This document shows positions 1 through 8,208 of a DNA stretch of 36,004 bases, in pieces. The DNA comes from an uncultured Roseburia sp. (GTDB lineage: Bacteria; Bacillota; Clostridia; Lachnospirales; Lachnospiraceae). How positions within the stretch are numbered: position 1 is the first letter of the stretch; the number at the start of each line of letters is the position of its first letter. Below the pieces are notes generated by a model, which saw only the letters and a program-made list of their open reading frames with translations, was not told the origin of the DNA and did not search any database. A program made the translations under genes and the position numbers. The stretch spans positions 1 to 36,004 of the forward strand of contig CANONN010000035.1 of the NCBI GenBank assembly GCA_947567625.1, written 5' to 3'.

Positions 1-90
1 TACGCGTTCTTACGGACTTTGCAGCGAGTGCAAAGTCCTGAGCTGAACGGTTACGCCTTCGGCGTAACCGTTGAGCCTGCGGCTTCACAA
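1..90. repeat. Palindromic intergenic repeat, copy 1 (two hairpins)
   Basis: This stretch just downstream of acetate kinase holds two perfect hairpins. The first has arms GGACTTTGCA (14-23) and TGCAAAGTCC (29-38); the second has arms AACGGTTACGCC (46-57) and GGCGTAACCGTT (61-72) with a TTC loop. Positions 1-38 reappear, inverted and nearly identical, at about 4608-4643. The second hairpin could help end ackA transcription, but no T-run follows it on the minus strand, so I call it a repeat and not a terminator. The window edge may cut the element. Confidence 0.7.
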
Positions 91-1281
91 CTATTTCACC
101 AGCGCAACCGTCTCACGGGCAATTGCAAGCTCTTCGTTGGTGGGAATGACGCAAACTGTTACCTTGGAATCTGCCGTGGATATGGTCGCCTCATCGCCAT
201 GGACACCGTTCTTCTCCTCATCCACCGCGATACCCAGATAACCGAGATATTCCATGACCTTCTGGCGCACCAGCGGGCCGTTCTCACCGATGCCCGCGGT
301 AAACGCAATCGCATCCACCCCGTTCATAGCCGCAACGTAAGCGCCGATATATTTCGCCACACGGTAGCAGAATACCTCGATCGCGTTGGTCGCCAGCTCA
401 TTGCCGCTTTCATGTCCTGCCTCCAGGTCGCGGAAATCGCTCGAGAGCTGCGATAACCCCTGCACGCCTGATTTTTTATTTAATACGTTCATGACGCCCT
501 CAATATCGAGGTTTTCCTTTTTGGCGATAAATTCCATGATCGCCGGGTCGATATCACCGGAGCGCGTGCCCATGACAAGCCCCTCCAACGGCGTTAAGCC
601 CATGGAGGTATCGATACATTTGCCGTTTAACACGGCGCTGATGGACGCGCCGTTTCCAAGATGGGCAACAATCAGCTTGGAGTTATTGTAATCCATGCCA
701 AGATACTCGGCCAGCCGCTTGGACACAAAGCTGTGGCTCGTGCCATGGAAGCCGTATCTTCTGACCTTATATTTCTCATAATATTCATAGGGAAGCCCAT
801 AGAGGTAAGCCTTTTTCGGCATCGTCTGGTGAAATGCGGTATCAAACACGCCCACCATCGGCACGCCCGGCATGACCTCCTGGCAGGCTGCCACACCGAT
901 TAGGTTGGCCGGATTATGTAACGGCGCAAGGTCGTTGCACTCCTCCACTGCCTGCAAAACCTCATCGGAGATAACCACGGAGCAGGCAAACTTCTCGCCG
1001 CCGTGCACCAGACGGTGACCCACCGCGTCGATCTCGGAAAGGTCTTTGATCGCGCCGGTCTTATCGTTTACCATCGCTTTAATCACCAGCTCGATCGCCT
1101 GCTTGTGCGTCGGCATCGGCGCCTCCGTGATCTCCTTGTCCAAACCGGTCTTCTGGTATACCAGCCTTCCGTCAATGCCGATTCTCTCGCAGAGCCCCTT
1201 TGCCAGCACCGCCTCGCTCTCGGAATCGATCAGCTGGTATTTCAGTGACGAGCTTCCGCAGTTAATAACTAATACGTTCAT
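91..1281 (-). CDS. ackA: Acetate kinase
   Basis: Acetate kinase interconverts acetate plus ATP and acetyl phosphate plus ADP in the cytoplasm, the ATP-yielding last step of acetate fermentation. The 396-residue product has the family length and hallmarks: the N-terminal phosphate loop [30 protein letters not shown], the catalytic RYGFHGTSH block, [20 protein letters not shown] and FTAGIGENG near the C-terminus. An in-frame start 12 codons upstream (1317) exists, but the ATG at 1281 is preceded by GGGAGG and gives the canonical start [10 protein letters not shown] hairpin with arms CGCAGC and GCTGCG lies just before the ribosome site. The usual partner pta is absent from this window; the flanks are a small ORF and, divergently, tmcAL. 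Confidence 0.97.
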   Translation of the reverse strand: MNVLVINCGSSSLKYQLIDSESEAVLAKGLCERIGIDGRLVYQKTGLDKEITEAPMPTHKQAIELVIKAMVNDKTGAIKDLSEIDAVGHRLVHGGEKFACSVVISDEVLQAVEECNDLAPLHNPANLIGVAACQEVMPGVPMVGVFDTAFHQTMPKKAYLYGLPYEYYEKYKVRRYGFHGTSHSFVSKRLAEYLGMDYNNSKLIVAHLGNGASISAVLNGKCIDTSMGLTPLEGLVMGTRSGDIDPAIMEFIAKKENLDIEGVMNVLNKKSGVQGLSQLSSDFRDLEAGHESGNELATNAIEVFCYRVAKYIGAYVAAMNGVDAIAFTAGIGENGPLVRQKVMEYLGYLGIAVDEEKNGVHGDEATISTADSKVTVCVIPTNEELAIARETVALVK

Positions 1282-1365
1282 TTTTTCCTCCCTTTCCGCA
1301 GCGTTTTTGCTGCGCACTTCTTTCTTTTTTATTTTTAAATATTGCTGTCAAATACATTTAAACCG

Positions 1366-1539
1366 TCACTGCTGACTACTGATCAGCGGCGGCTGCTGAT
1401 ATAATTTTCGTTCAATTTGCTTACGCTCAATTGCGATCTGCTTTAAAGCTTTTTCATCATCCGTCACCGCTTCAATACGCTCCAAGATACTTAATTGGTC
1501 AAACAAATAGCAATTAATTTCTTTTTCGATTGTTGGCAT
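1366..1539 (-). CDS. Small hypothetical protein (57 aa)
   Basis: This is a short ORF upstream of ackA on the same strand. It begins with ATG at 1539, has a GCGGGGGA ribosome site about five bases upstream, and ends with TGA at 1366. The product starts MPTIEKEINCYLFDQL and is a charged, probably helical peptide rich in Glu, Lys and Ile with a Gln/Pro tail. I see no signal peptide, membrane segment or known motif. It ends 84 bases before ackA, so the two could share a transcript. The good ribosome site and amphipathic composition favour a real gene, but I do not recognise the family. Confidence 0.5.
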   Translation of the reverse strand: MPTIEKEINCYLFDQLSILERIEAVTDDEKALKQIAIERKQIERKLYQQPPLISSQQ

Positions 1540-1654
1540 ACACAATCCCCCGCTTTCTGTTTGCTTTTTTATCTGTGTTGCATTATGATAAGAAACGACA
1601 AACCAATTTGCCGTTTCCCATATAATTTTATTATAGCAAAAATGGCAAGAAGTG

Positions 1655-1735
1655 TAAAGCCTTCGGCTTCACTGTTACGGAATCCGCTCCATTTAAAGTT
1701 TGCCCATGGCAAAGGGACGGATTCCCGGCTATTTG
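1655..1735 (+). repeat. Palindromic intergenic repeat, copy 2
   Basis: The core is a nested hairpin: outer arms GGAATCCG (1679-1686) and CGGATTCC (1718-1725), inner arms TTTGCC and GGCAAA. A smaller hairpin, AGCC-TTC-GGCT, precedes it. The same arrangement occurs inverted at 4657-4723, where the arms differ but still pair. It lies in the 5' region of tmcAL, ending about 60 bases before its start codon, so it is probably transcribed with that gene. No ORF of its own is evident. Confidence 0.65.
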
Positions 1736-1795
1736 GCACGATTGGCTACATCCAGATGTGTTGATTCCCGGCAAATTTTTGAACAGAGGTGACCC

Positions 1796-3271
1796 ATGAA
1801 AATCGCAGGAATTATCGCAGAATACAATCCGTTTCACAACGGCCACGCCTACCAGATTAAGACGCTTAGGCAGGAAACCGGCGCCGACTATGTGATCGCC
1901 GTCATAAGCGGCGATTTCATCCAGCGCGGCGAACCCGCCATCATGGATAAATACGCCCGCGCCCGCATGGCGTTAATAAACGGCGTCGATCTCGTGATCG
2001 AACTGCCTGTGCTCTTTTCCTGCGCCAGCGCAGAGTATTTCGCCGCGGCCGGCGTCGCGCTCCTTACGGGCCTTGGCTGCGTCGACATGCTCTGCTTTGG
2101 CGCGGAAACCGACTGCCTCGCACGGCTCACCAAGATCGCCGAGCTTTTCACGGCACAGCCGGAGGGGTTTCGCACCGCGCTTCGCGCGGGGTTAAAAAGA
2201 GGGCTGTCCTTCCCCCAAGCGAGAGCCGCGGCTCTGGCAGATTACTGTTTTAAACAAGCCGCCCGTTTGCCTGGCATCAGCCGCAGCGAATTGGAAGAAC
2301 TTTTAGCGTCCCCGAATAACATTCTGGCGATCGAATATCTCAAAGCCATCAAACAGCTCTCCTCCCCCCTTGCGCCCTATGTGATAAAGCGGCAGGGAGG
2401 TGCCTACCACGACGGTGATATCAATCAAACCTACGCTTCCGCAAGCGCCATCCGCCGGCTGCTTTTGGCATCCTCTCCGGGCTTGCCGTCACCCACGGCA
2501 CATGCTGCGCAAAACGGCGGATTATCAGATTTGACACCGGACATGGCGCTTTGCGGCGCCATGCCGGCGAATGTGCTCTCTCTCCTCACGGAGTACGCAA
2601 GTGAAAACCCGCTTCTTAAGGCAGACGATTTCAGCCGCCCGCTGGGCTATCGACTGCTCGCCGGCGACGATCTCACCCGTTATGCCGACTGCGCGCCGGA
2701 GCTTGTAAGCCGCGTACAAAAAAATCTTTTTTCGTATCAATCCTTTACGGATTTTTGCTCCCTGTGCAAAAGCCGCGACATTACCTACAGCCGCGTCAGC
2801 CGCGCGCTGCTCCATGTGCTGCTTGGGCACACTGAAGCAGACTACAGACGCTACAAAGCGATCGGCTATGCGCCCTACGCGCGCATCTTGGGACTTCGCC
2901 GTGAGAACTTTGACGAGACGAAAAAGAGCGGCACATCGACTGCCACGCTTTTGCACACCATAAAAAAATCCGCCTCCCTGCCGCTCATCTCGAAGCTTGC
3001 CGACGCGCCAAAGCTGCTCTCCCCTTTGGCCATGCAGCTTTTGGAGAAAGATATTTTTGCCGCCCATCTCTATGAGCAGACAAAATATATGCGCAGCGCC
3101 GAGAACGCCGGGCCGAAACAACACTGCCGCACGAAATACGCCGGGGAAGCTGACTCCCACTCCCCCGCGAAATACACCGGACAAGCTGTCTGCCACTGCC
3201 GCACGAAATACGCCAAAGAGCCTGGCCACCGCTGCCACAGCGAATACACAAGGGAAATCGTAGTCGTCTAA
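1796..3271 (+). CDS. tmcAL: tRNA(Met) cytidine acetate ligase (TmcAL)
   Basis: TmcAL makes N4-acetylcytidine at the wobble base of elongator tRNA-Met from acetate and ATP through an acetyl-adenylate. The N-terminus carries the nucleotidyltransferase-fold signature IIAEYNPFHNGH (HNGH is the HIGH-type ATP motif), then VISGDFIQRGEPA and ELPVLFSCASAEYFAAAGV, characteristic of this family (formerly YlbM). ATG at 1796 follows an AGAGGTG ribosome site. At 491 residues it is longer than the roughly 400-residue family norm as I recall it; the excess includes a C-terminal tail of four imperfect 12-residue units rich in His, Cys and Lys-Tyr (residues 443-490). This is the only plus-strand gene in the first 23 kb, divergent from ackA and convergent with the purine genes. 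The ATP/acetate reaction is family knowledge; the tail is unexplained. Confidence 0.93.
   Translation: MKIAGIIAEYNPFHNGHAYQIKTLRQETGADYVIAVISGDFIQRGEPAIMDKYARARMALINGVDLVIELPVLFSCASAEYFAAAGVALLTGLGCVDMLCFGAETDCLARLTKIAELFTAQPEGFRTALRAGLKRGLSFPQARAAALADYCFKQAARLPGISRSELEELLASPNNILAIEYLKAIKQLSSPLAPYVIKRQGGAYHDGDINQTYASASAIRRLLLASSPGLPSPTAHAAQNGGLSDLTPDMALCGAMPANVLSLLTEYASENPLLKADDFSRPLGYRLLAGDDLTRYADCAPELVSRVQKNLFSYQSFTDFCSLCKSRDITYSRVSRALLHVLLGHTEADYRRYKAIGYAPYARILGLRRENFDETKKSGTSTATLLHTIKKSASLPLISKLADAPKLLSPLAMQLLEKDIFAAHLYEQTKYMRSAENAGPKQHCRTKYAGEADSHSPAKYTGQAVCHCRTKYAKEPGHRCHSEYTREIVVV
3122..3265 (+). repeat. 36-bp tandem coding repeats in the tmcAL 3' end
   Basis: Four imperfect 36-bp units run in frame here. 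Units 1 and 3 share the 20-mer CACTGCCGCACGAAATACGC, at 3122 and 3194, exactly 72 bp apart. Each unit codes for 12 residues around a Lys/Glu-Tyr core with flanking His, Cys, Arg and Gly. The array ends one codon before the stop, so its copy number could change without breaking the catalytic domain. Confidence 0.85.
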
Positions 3272-3283
3272 GACCAATTGCTT

Positions 3284-3311
3284 AACGCCGTGCAGCCGGG
3301 CGCCTGGCGTT
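3284..3311. terminator. Possible weak hairpin between convergent genes
   Basis: Arms AACGCC (3284-3289) and GGCGTT (3306-3311) enclose a GC-rich loop in the 39-base gap between tmcAL and the convergent purine gene. No proper T-run follows on either strand, so termination is only a possibility suggested by position. Confidence 0.25.
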
Positions 3312-4489
3312 TAGTGATGAAACAGGCGGATTCCGGTAAAGGCCATCGCCATGCCGTATTTATTGCAGGTGTCGATCACATGGTCGTCACGAATCGAACC
3401 GCCCGGCTGCGCCACATATTTTACGCCGCTTTTATGCGCGCGCTCAATGTTATCGCCAAACGGAAAGAACGCGTCGGAGCCAAGCGCCACATCCGTATTT
3501 TTATCCAGCCAGGCGCGCTTTTCTTCCGCGGTAAACACGGCCGGTTTCTCGGTAAAAATAGTTTCCCATGCGCCGTCGGCGAGCACGTCCATATAGTCCT
3601 CCCCGATATAGAGATCAATCGCGTTGTCCCTGTCGGCGCGCTTGATGCTGTCCCGAAACGGCAGCGACAAAACCTTGGGCGCCTGGCGAAGCCACCAGTT
3701 ATCCGCCTTATTGCCGGCCAGCCTGGTACAGTGGATGCGTGACTGCTGCCCTGCCCCGATGCCGATCGCCTGGCCGCCCTTGACATAGCATACCGAATTG
3801 GACTGCGTGTATTTTAACGTAATCATGGCAATCGCCAGATCGATCTTTGCCGCCTCCGGCAGCTCCTTATTCTCGGTCACTAGATTGTCAAAAAACGCCT
3901 CGTCGATCACCAGCTCATTTCTGCCCTGCTCAAACGTAATGCCGAACACTTCTTTGCGCTCGATCGCAGCCGGCACATAATCGGGATCAATCTCAATCAC
4001 ATTATAATTGCCGCCTTTCTTTGCCTTCAAAATGTCAAGCGCCTCGTCGGTATAGCCCGGTGCGATCACACCGTCCGACACTTCGCGCTTGATGACTAAC
4101 GCCGTCTCCCTGTCACAGACATCCGACAACGATATAAAATCGCCGAACGACGACATGCGGTCCGCGCCCCTCGCCCGGATATACGCATTTGCAAGCGGTG
4201 TAAACGCTACGTCCATATCGTCGACCCAGTAAATCTTCCGCTCCACTTCGCTGAGCGGCAGTCCGACAGCCGCCCCGGCCGGGGACACATGTTTAAAAGA
4301 CGTCGCCGCCGGAAGTCCCGTGGCGCGCTTTAACTCCTTTACCAGCTGCCAGCCGTTAAACGCATCCAAAAAATTGATGTAGCCCGGCTTTCCGCACAGC
4401 ACCTTGATCGGCAGCTCTCCCTCCTCCATGTAGATGCGCGAAGGCTTCTGATTTGGGTTACATCCGTACTTTAATTCCAGTTCTTTCAT
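3311..4489 (-). CDS. Monofunctional AICAR transformylase (PurH transformylase domain only)
   Basis: The enzyme transfers a formyl group from 10-formyl-tetrahydrofolate to AICAR to give FAICAR, the penultimate step of purine synthesis. The 392-residue product matches only the transformylase part of bifunctional PurH: the catalytic Lys-His pair is in SFKHVSPAGAA (K66, H67), followed by KYTQSNSV, GIGAGQQSRIHCTRLAG and a C-terminal GSIRDDHVI block. The N-terminal IMP cyclohydrolase domain of ordinary PurH is missing, and the start (ATG 4489, GAAAGG upstream) shows this is natural and not a truncation. The missing activity is supplied by the PurO-type gene 251 bases upstream on the same strand. 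The two genes are separated by palindromic repeats and may still be co-transcribed. Confidence 0.93.
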   Translation of the reverse strand: MKELELKYGCNPNQKPSRIYMEEGELPIKVLCGKPGYINFLDAFNGWQLVKELKRATGLPAATSFKHVSPAGAAVGLPLSEVERKIYWVDDMDVAFTPLANAYIRARGADRMSSFGDFISLSDVCDRETALVIKREVSDGVIAPGYTDEALDILKAKKGGNYNVIEIDPDYVPAAIERKEVFGITFEQGRNELVIDEAFFDNLVTENKELPEAAKIDLAIAMITLKYTQSNSVCYVKGGQAIGIGAGQQSRIHCTRLAGNKADNWWLRQAPKVLSLPFRDSIKRADRDNAIDLYIGEDYMDVLADGAWETIFTEKPAVFTAEEKRAWLDKNTDVALGSDAFFPFGDNIERAHKSGVKYVAQPGGSIRDDHVIDTCNKYGMAMAFTGIRLFHH

Positions 4490-4550
4490 AATATCGTTAC
4501 CATGCCTTTCTCTATTCGTGAATCACTTATCCTGCGCCGTAATACGCCAC

Positions 4551-4740
4551 GTGTAACAGTAAAGTCGAAAGCCAAACTGTTACCGTCCTGTGTAACATTC
4601 AGCCCAAGACTTTGCACTCGCTGCAAAGTCGTAAGAACGCATAATAGTTGGAATAAAATCCGGCCTCTTTGCCATAAGACAAACTTTAATAGGCCGGATT
4701 CCGTTACTATGAAGCCGAAGGCTGAATAGTTACGGTTCCG
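4551..4740. repeat. Composite palindromic intergenic repeat, copy 3
   Basis: The gap between the two purine genes is almost filled by hairpins. They are GTAACAGT/ACTGTTAC (4553-4583), GACTTTGCA/TGCAAAGTC (4608-4630), AATCCGGCCT/AGGCCGGATT (4657-4700) and AGCC-GAA-GGCT (4713-4723). Read on the minus strand, the 4608-4643 part matches copy 1 at 1-38, and the 4657-4738 part matches copy 2 at 1655-1735. It abuts the PurO stop codon. The composite shows that copies 1 and 2 are pieces of one larger element family. Confidence 0.75.
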
Positions 4741-5463
4741 TTACTTTTCGCTTCCGTTTTTATTGACAATCCGCGTCTCGTATGCGCCCGTCTCGATATC
4801 AATATAGCGCACAAACAGAGAGACTTTATTGTCCTCATTTAAGTTATCCCATATCCTTTTGGTAAAGCTGTCGATATCGCCTTCGATGCCGACCAGTGTC
4901 GGCTCCCCCTCAAAGCTTGGCAGCGGATTGCCGTCGCCCATATAGGTGTGGATAAAATGACCCTCGCCTGCCACGGGACTTTCGTAGGCAAACGTAAAGC
5001 GGTTGCAGGACTCTGGATTGCCGTTGCTGCTCTTTAAGATGGACATCGCATAATTGTACTGGCCGTCGCCGATATGCATGATACCGGAAATGCGCGGCGT
5101 ATAATTAGGCGCGTCCGGCTCAAACTCCCTGGTGCGCAGCGACTGCTCGAACGTCTGCTGCCTGTCCATCAGCTCGAAGATCGTGTCCGTCTGGTCGCCG
5201 TTTGTCACAATCGTCTTGTTTCCCATCACGCGCACCGGCGCATAGATCACGAGGCTTGGGTCGGTAAGCTTGGCCGGGTCAAACGCCTGCGTGCGGATGC
5301 CCTCGCCATCCTCCACAAAAATACGGTTTCTGCTGTTTTCGCTTCTGCCCATAATGAAATACGCCGTCACGGCATATTTCCCGTCCGAAGATTTGCCGAT
5401 GACGATTCCTCTTCCCGGATACGCATTGCCGGAAAGCTCCTTTTCTAAAGATACCTGTTTCAT
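4741..5463 (-). CDS. purO: IMP cyclohydrolase, PurO family
   Basis: The enzyme closes the ring of FAICAR to IMP, the last step of de novo purine synthesis. The 240-residue protein resembles the archaeal-type PurO family (IMP_cyclohyd) and not the PurH cyclohydrolase domain: it has a near N-terminal NAYPGRGI, then YFIMGRSENSRNRIF, a central YNYAMSILKSSNGNPESCNRF and a C-terminal RYIDIETG. The call rests on recalled family features, strongly supported by the neighbouring gene, which is exactly the transformylase lacking a cyclohydrolase domain. ATG at 5463 follows GAAAGGCAGG. It is the first of the two purine genes on this strand; nothing in the upstream 100 bases is a clear promoter. Confidence 0.88.
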   Translation of the reverse strand: MKQVSLEKELSGNAYPGRGIVIGKSSDGKYAVTAYFIMGRSENSRNRIFVEDGEGIRTQAFDPAKLTDPSLVIYAPVRVMGNKTIVTNGDQTDTIFELMDRQQTFEQSLRTREFEPDAPNYTPRISGIMHIGDGQYNYAMSILKSSNGNPESCNRFTFAYESPVAGEGHFIHTYMGDGNPLPSFEGEPTLVGIEGDIDSFTKRIWDNLNEDNKVSLFVRYIDIETGAYETRIVNKNGSEK

Positions 5464-5564
5464 ATCAATAACCTGCCTTTCTCAATAAACTGCAAACTCA
5501 AGCGCGCCCTAGTGCGTCGCTACTAGTATACTGGCCTGTTTCGGTGCGTGCCGCCAGCCAAACA

Positions 5565-6929
5565 TCAATTCTTAAAGCTGTGAATCGGCGCCGGTATCCT
5601 GCCCCCGCGATTGATAAAGTTATCACAGGAGAAGCGGTTGACCGGCATGATCGGCGCATAGCCGAAAAGCCCGCCAAACTCCACGGTATCGCCCACGCCC
5701 TTGCCGATCACGGGAATCAGCCTGGCCGCCGTCGTTTTCTGATTGACCATGCCAAGCGCCATCTCGTCGGCGATGATACCGGAGATCGTCGTCGCCTTCG
5801 TATCCCCGGGAATGGCAATCATATCAAGGCCCACCGAGCACACGCAGGTCATCGCCTCCAGCTTTTCCAGCGATATGGCGCCCGCCTGCACCGCGTCGAT
5901 CATGCCCTGGTCCTCGCTCACCGGGATAAATGCGCCGCTTAGGCCCCCGACATAGGAGGAGGCCATGACGCCGCCCTTTTTGACCTGGTCGTTTAGCATC
6001 GCCAGCGCCGCCGTAGTCCCCGGAGCCCCCGCATACTCCAGGCCGATCTCACACAGAATGTCCGCCACACTGTCGCCCACCGCCGGCGTCGGCGCCAGCG
6101 ACAAATCGACGATGCCAAACGGAATCCCCAAAAGCCGCGAGGCTTCCCGCGCCACGGTCTGACCCACGCGCGTCACCTTAAATGCCGTCTTTTTGATGGT
6201 CTCACAGAGCACCTCCAGATTTTCGCCGCGCACTTTCTCCAACGCCGCCTTCACCACGCCGGGGCCGCTGACCCCTACATTGATGATCGCGTCCGCCTCC
6301 GTGACCCCGTGAAACGCCCCGGCCATAAAGGGGTTGTCGTCCGGCGCATTACAAAATACGACCAGCTTCATGCAATCCACCGAATCGCGGTCTCTCGACT
6401 CTTCTGCCAGCCGTAGGAGAATCTCTCCCATCAGCTTCACCGCGTCCATATTGATGCCGGTTTTCGTGGACGCAAGATTGACGGAGCTGCACACGCGCCC
6501 GGTCGTGCTAAGCGCCTTTGGAATGGACTGAATCAACATCTCATCGGCCTTTGTCATCCCTTTGGAAACCAACGCCGAATACCCGCCGATCAGATTTGCC
6601 CCGACTTTTTCTGCCGCCCGGTCCATCGTTTGGGCGATAGTGACAAAATCTTCGGGCGAACGGCAGGCCGCACCGCCCACCAGCGCGATCGGCGTGACCG
6701 CGATGCGCTTGTTGACGATCGGAATCCCATACTCGCGCTCGATCTTCTCTCCCACGGATGCCAGATCTTTCGCTACGGCCATGATGCGGTTGTATATATT
6801 TTCGTTTAACTTCCGAAGATCGCTGTCGATACACTCCAACAGACTGATGCCTATCGTTATGGTGCGCACATCGAGATTGTCATGCTCCACCATATTGTTT
6901 GTCTCGTTTACTTCCCAGATATTAATCAT
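5565..6929 (-). CDS. UPF0210 (DUF711) family protein, PFL-like
   Basis: This 454-residue protein belongs to the conserved UPF0210/DUF711 family, whose biochemical role is not established. Family landmarks include the N-terminal [15 protein letters not shown], a middle [12 protein letters not shown] stretch, [21 protein letters not shown], the Gly/Ala-rich [13 protein letters not shown] and the C-terminal [10 protein letters not shown]. The length is typical for the family and no signal peptide or membrane segment is visible, so it is probably cytoplasmic. ATG at 6929 follows GGGAGG. It lies 37 bases downstream of the UPF0237 ACT-domain gene, a pairing conserved in many Firmicutes, which suggests the two products act together, possibly with the ACT protein as a ligand sensor. 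Confidence 0.9.
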   Translation of the reverse strand: MINIWEVNETNNMVEHDNLDVRTITIGISLLECIDSDLRKLNENIYNRIMAVAKDLASVGEKIEREYGIPIVNKRIAVTPIALVGGAACRSPEDFVTIAQTMDRAAEKVGANLIGGYSALVSKGMTKADEMLIQSIPKALSTTGRVCSSVNLASTKTGINMDAVKLMGEILLRLAEESRDRDSVDCMKLVVFCNAPDDNPFMAGAFHGVTEADAIINVGVSGPGVVKAALEKVRGENLEVLCETIKKTAFKVTRVGQTVAREASRLLGIPFGIVDLSLAPTPAVGDSVADILCEIGLEYAGAPGTTAALAMLNDQVKKGGVMASSYVGGLSGAFIPVSEDQGMIDAVQAGAISLEKLEAMTCVCSVGLDMIAIPGDTKATTISGIIADEMALGMVNQKTTAARLIPVIGKGVGDTVEFGGLFGYAPIMPVNRFSCDNFINRGGRIPAPIHSFKN

Positions 6930-6966
6930 GGATGCCTCCCAGTTTACATTTGCCCTGTATCTTTGT

Positions 6967-7251
6967 TTAAATTCGATGCATCATCTCAAAGATCTCCTCA
7001 CGCTGACACTTGATGGAAACGCCAATCTCCTCTCCGATCGCGTCCAAGCCCTTCTGGCAGTCGGCGAACGCCACTTTGGCCCCGTTCATGTCCACAATCA
7101 TCATCATATTAAAAAAGCCGGAAACGATCGTCTGTGAGATATCGAGTACGTTGACCTGATTCTCGGACAGATAGGTGCATACCCTGGCTATGATGCCGAC
7201 CGTATCCTTCCCTACTACTGTTATAATCGCTCTGTCTGCTGCGTTTTTCAT
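6967..7251 (-). CDS. UPF0237 ACT-domain protein
   Basis: This 94-residue protein consists of one ACT domain, a small fold that usually binds amino acids or related ligands. The start [17 protein letters not shown] is the typical first strand, Gly-turn and helix, followed by [15 protein letters not shown] and [11 protein letters not shown] as the second and third strands. ATG at 7251 follows GGAGG. It sits upstream of the UPF0210 gene with a 37-base gap. By analogy with other ACT proteins it may sense an amino acid for its partner, but the ligand cannot be read from sequence. Confidence 0.92.
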   Translation of the reverse strand: MKNAADRAIITVVGKDTVGIIARVCTYLSENQVNVLDISQTIVSGFFNMMMIVDMNGAKVAFADCQKGLDAIGEEIGVSIKCQREEIFEMMHRI

Positions 7252-7311
7252 ATCGCACTAACCTCCATCCACTTATGTCTCCTTATCTTCTGCGTCTTTC
7301 AAAAAAAACTC

Positions 7312-8109
7312 TCATATGCAAATCAACTCCGACGGTGCGTCCCGCCTGGCAATCTGTATCGGAAAATCTGCCCCCCGGTATGGATTTTCTCCCATGGTGA
7401 TCTCTAACCGCACGGTCTCATAGGCAAGCTGTGGATAATTGTTCTCCTTGCTCAGATGCCCCAGCAAAATCGATTTGAAGTTATCGTGCAAAAGCTTGCC
7501 CAGCAGCTGCCCGCTGCGCTCGTTCGACAGATGCCCCAGCTCCCCCAGTATACGCCGTTTTAGCGGGTACGGATAACTGCCGGCCTGTAACATATGCACA
7601 TCATGGTTGGCCTCGAGAAGGATCGCGTCGAGATGCTGAAGCCTGGAAATGATCGCATCATCATATGTGCCCAGATCTGTGATTACGGCCATGCTTTTAT
7701 CCTCTCTGCTCATCTTGTAGGCAACCGGTTCCGCCGCGTCATGCGATATGGAAATCGGTTCGATCGTCATATCACCGATCTGAAAGGATACATCGGGTGT
7801 GACCGGATGAAACAGGCTTTCATCTACTTTTCCCACAGACTTTGTATGTAAAATGCCCCGCATCGTACCGGGCGTCGTGTAGATGGGGATGCCGTACCGC
7901 CTGGCCAAAACTCCCAGCCCGGCAATATGGTCAATATGTTCATGGGTGATAAGGATTCCCTGTATCTCCTCCGCCTTAAGCCCAATCCCTTGCAGGCCCT
8001 GTTCCACCCGCCTGCCGCTGATACCGGCATCCACCAGCAAGTGACAGCGATCGGTACCCGCATAGATACAGTTCCCGCTGCTGCCGCTTGCAATACTGCA
8101 TAGTTCCAT
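7312..8109 (-). CDS. walJ: MBL-fold hydrolase, WalJ/YycJ type
   Basis: This is a metallo-beta-lactamase-fold protein of 265 residues, the length of WalJ/YycJ proteins, some of which are reported as DNA exonucleases. The sequence shows the SIASGSSGNC start, the metal-binding THEHIDH motif, a downstream ISHDAAEPV histidine, the VITDLG aspartate, LLEANHD, and the late GHLSKEN histidine. In-frame ATGs exist at 8205 and 8121, but GGAG with a six-base spacer points to 8109, and the longer versions would run through a structured leader. It follows the FtsA-like gene and precedes the ACT/UPF0210 pair. Placement near polA fits a DNA-related role, but that is inference; B. subtilis walJ instead sits beside walRK. 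Confidence 0.88.
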   Translation of the reverse strand: MELCSIASGSSGNCIYAGTDRCHLLVDAGISGRRVEQGLQGIGLKAEEIQGILITHEHIDHIAGLGVLARRYGIPIYTTPGTMRGILHTKSVGKVDESLFHPVTPDVSFQIGDMTIEPISISHDAAEPVAYKMSREDKSMAVITDLGTYDDAIISRLQHLDAILLEANHDVHMLQAGSYPYPLKRRILGELGHLSNERSGQLLGKLLHDNFKSILLGHLSKENNYPQLAYETVRLEITMGENPYRGADFPIQIARRDAPSELICI

Positions 8110-8207
8110 AGTTTGCTCCATTTCTGCGCTGTTTTTTGCGCATATCGAGTTTGTGGCAAGCAACGCGCAGACACAAATCTCGCGATTGAAAATTTTAATT
8201 TTCAATC
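8110..8207 (-). promoter_or_regulatory. Three-hairpin 5' leader of walJ
   Basis: Read on the minus strand, three stem-loops follow each other between the FtsA-like stop and the walJ start. The first has arms GATTGAAAATT and AATTTTCAATC (8184-8207). The second has CGAG-A-TTTGTG pairing with CACAAACTCG. The third has TGCGC and GCGCA around an A-rich loop, next to the ATGGAG ribosome site. The same order, spacing and loop sequence occur before the ABC exporter at 23179-23275, with compensatory base changes in the stems. Confidence 0.7.
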
Positions 8208-8208
8208 T

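Noticed and set aside
2525-3277. A 250-codon minus-strand frame opposite tmcAL.
   Set aside because: tmcAL is clearly coding on the plus strand over the same bases, and the antisense product has no recognisable motif.
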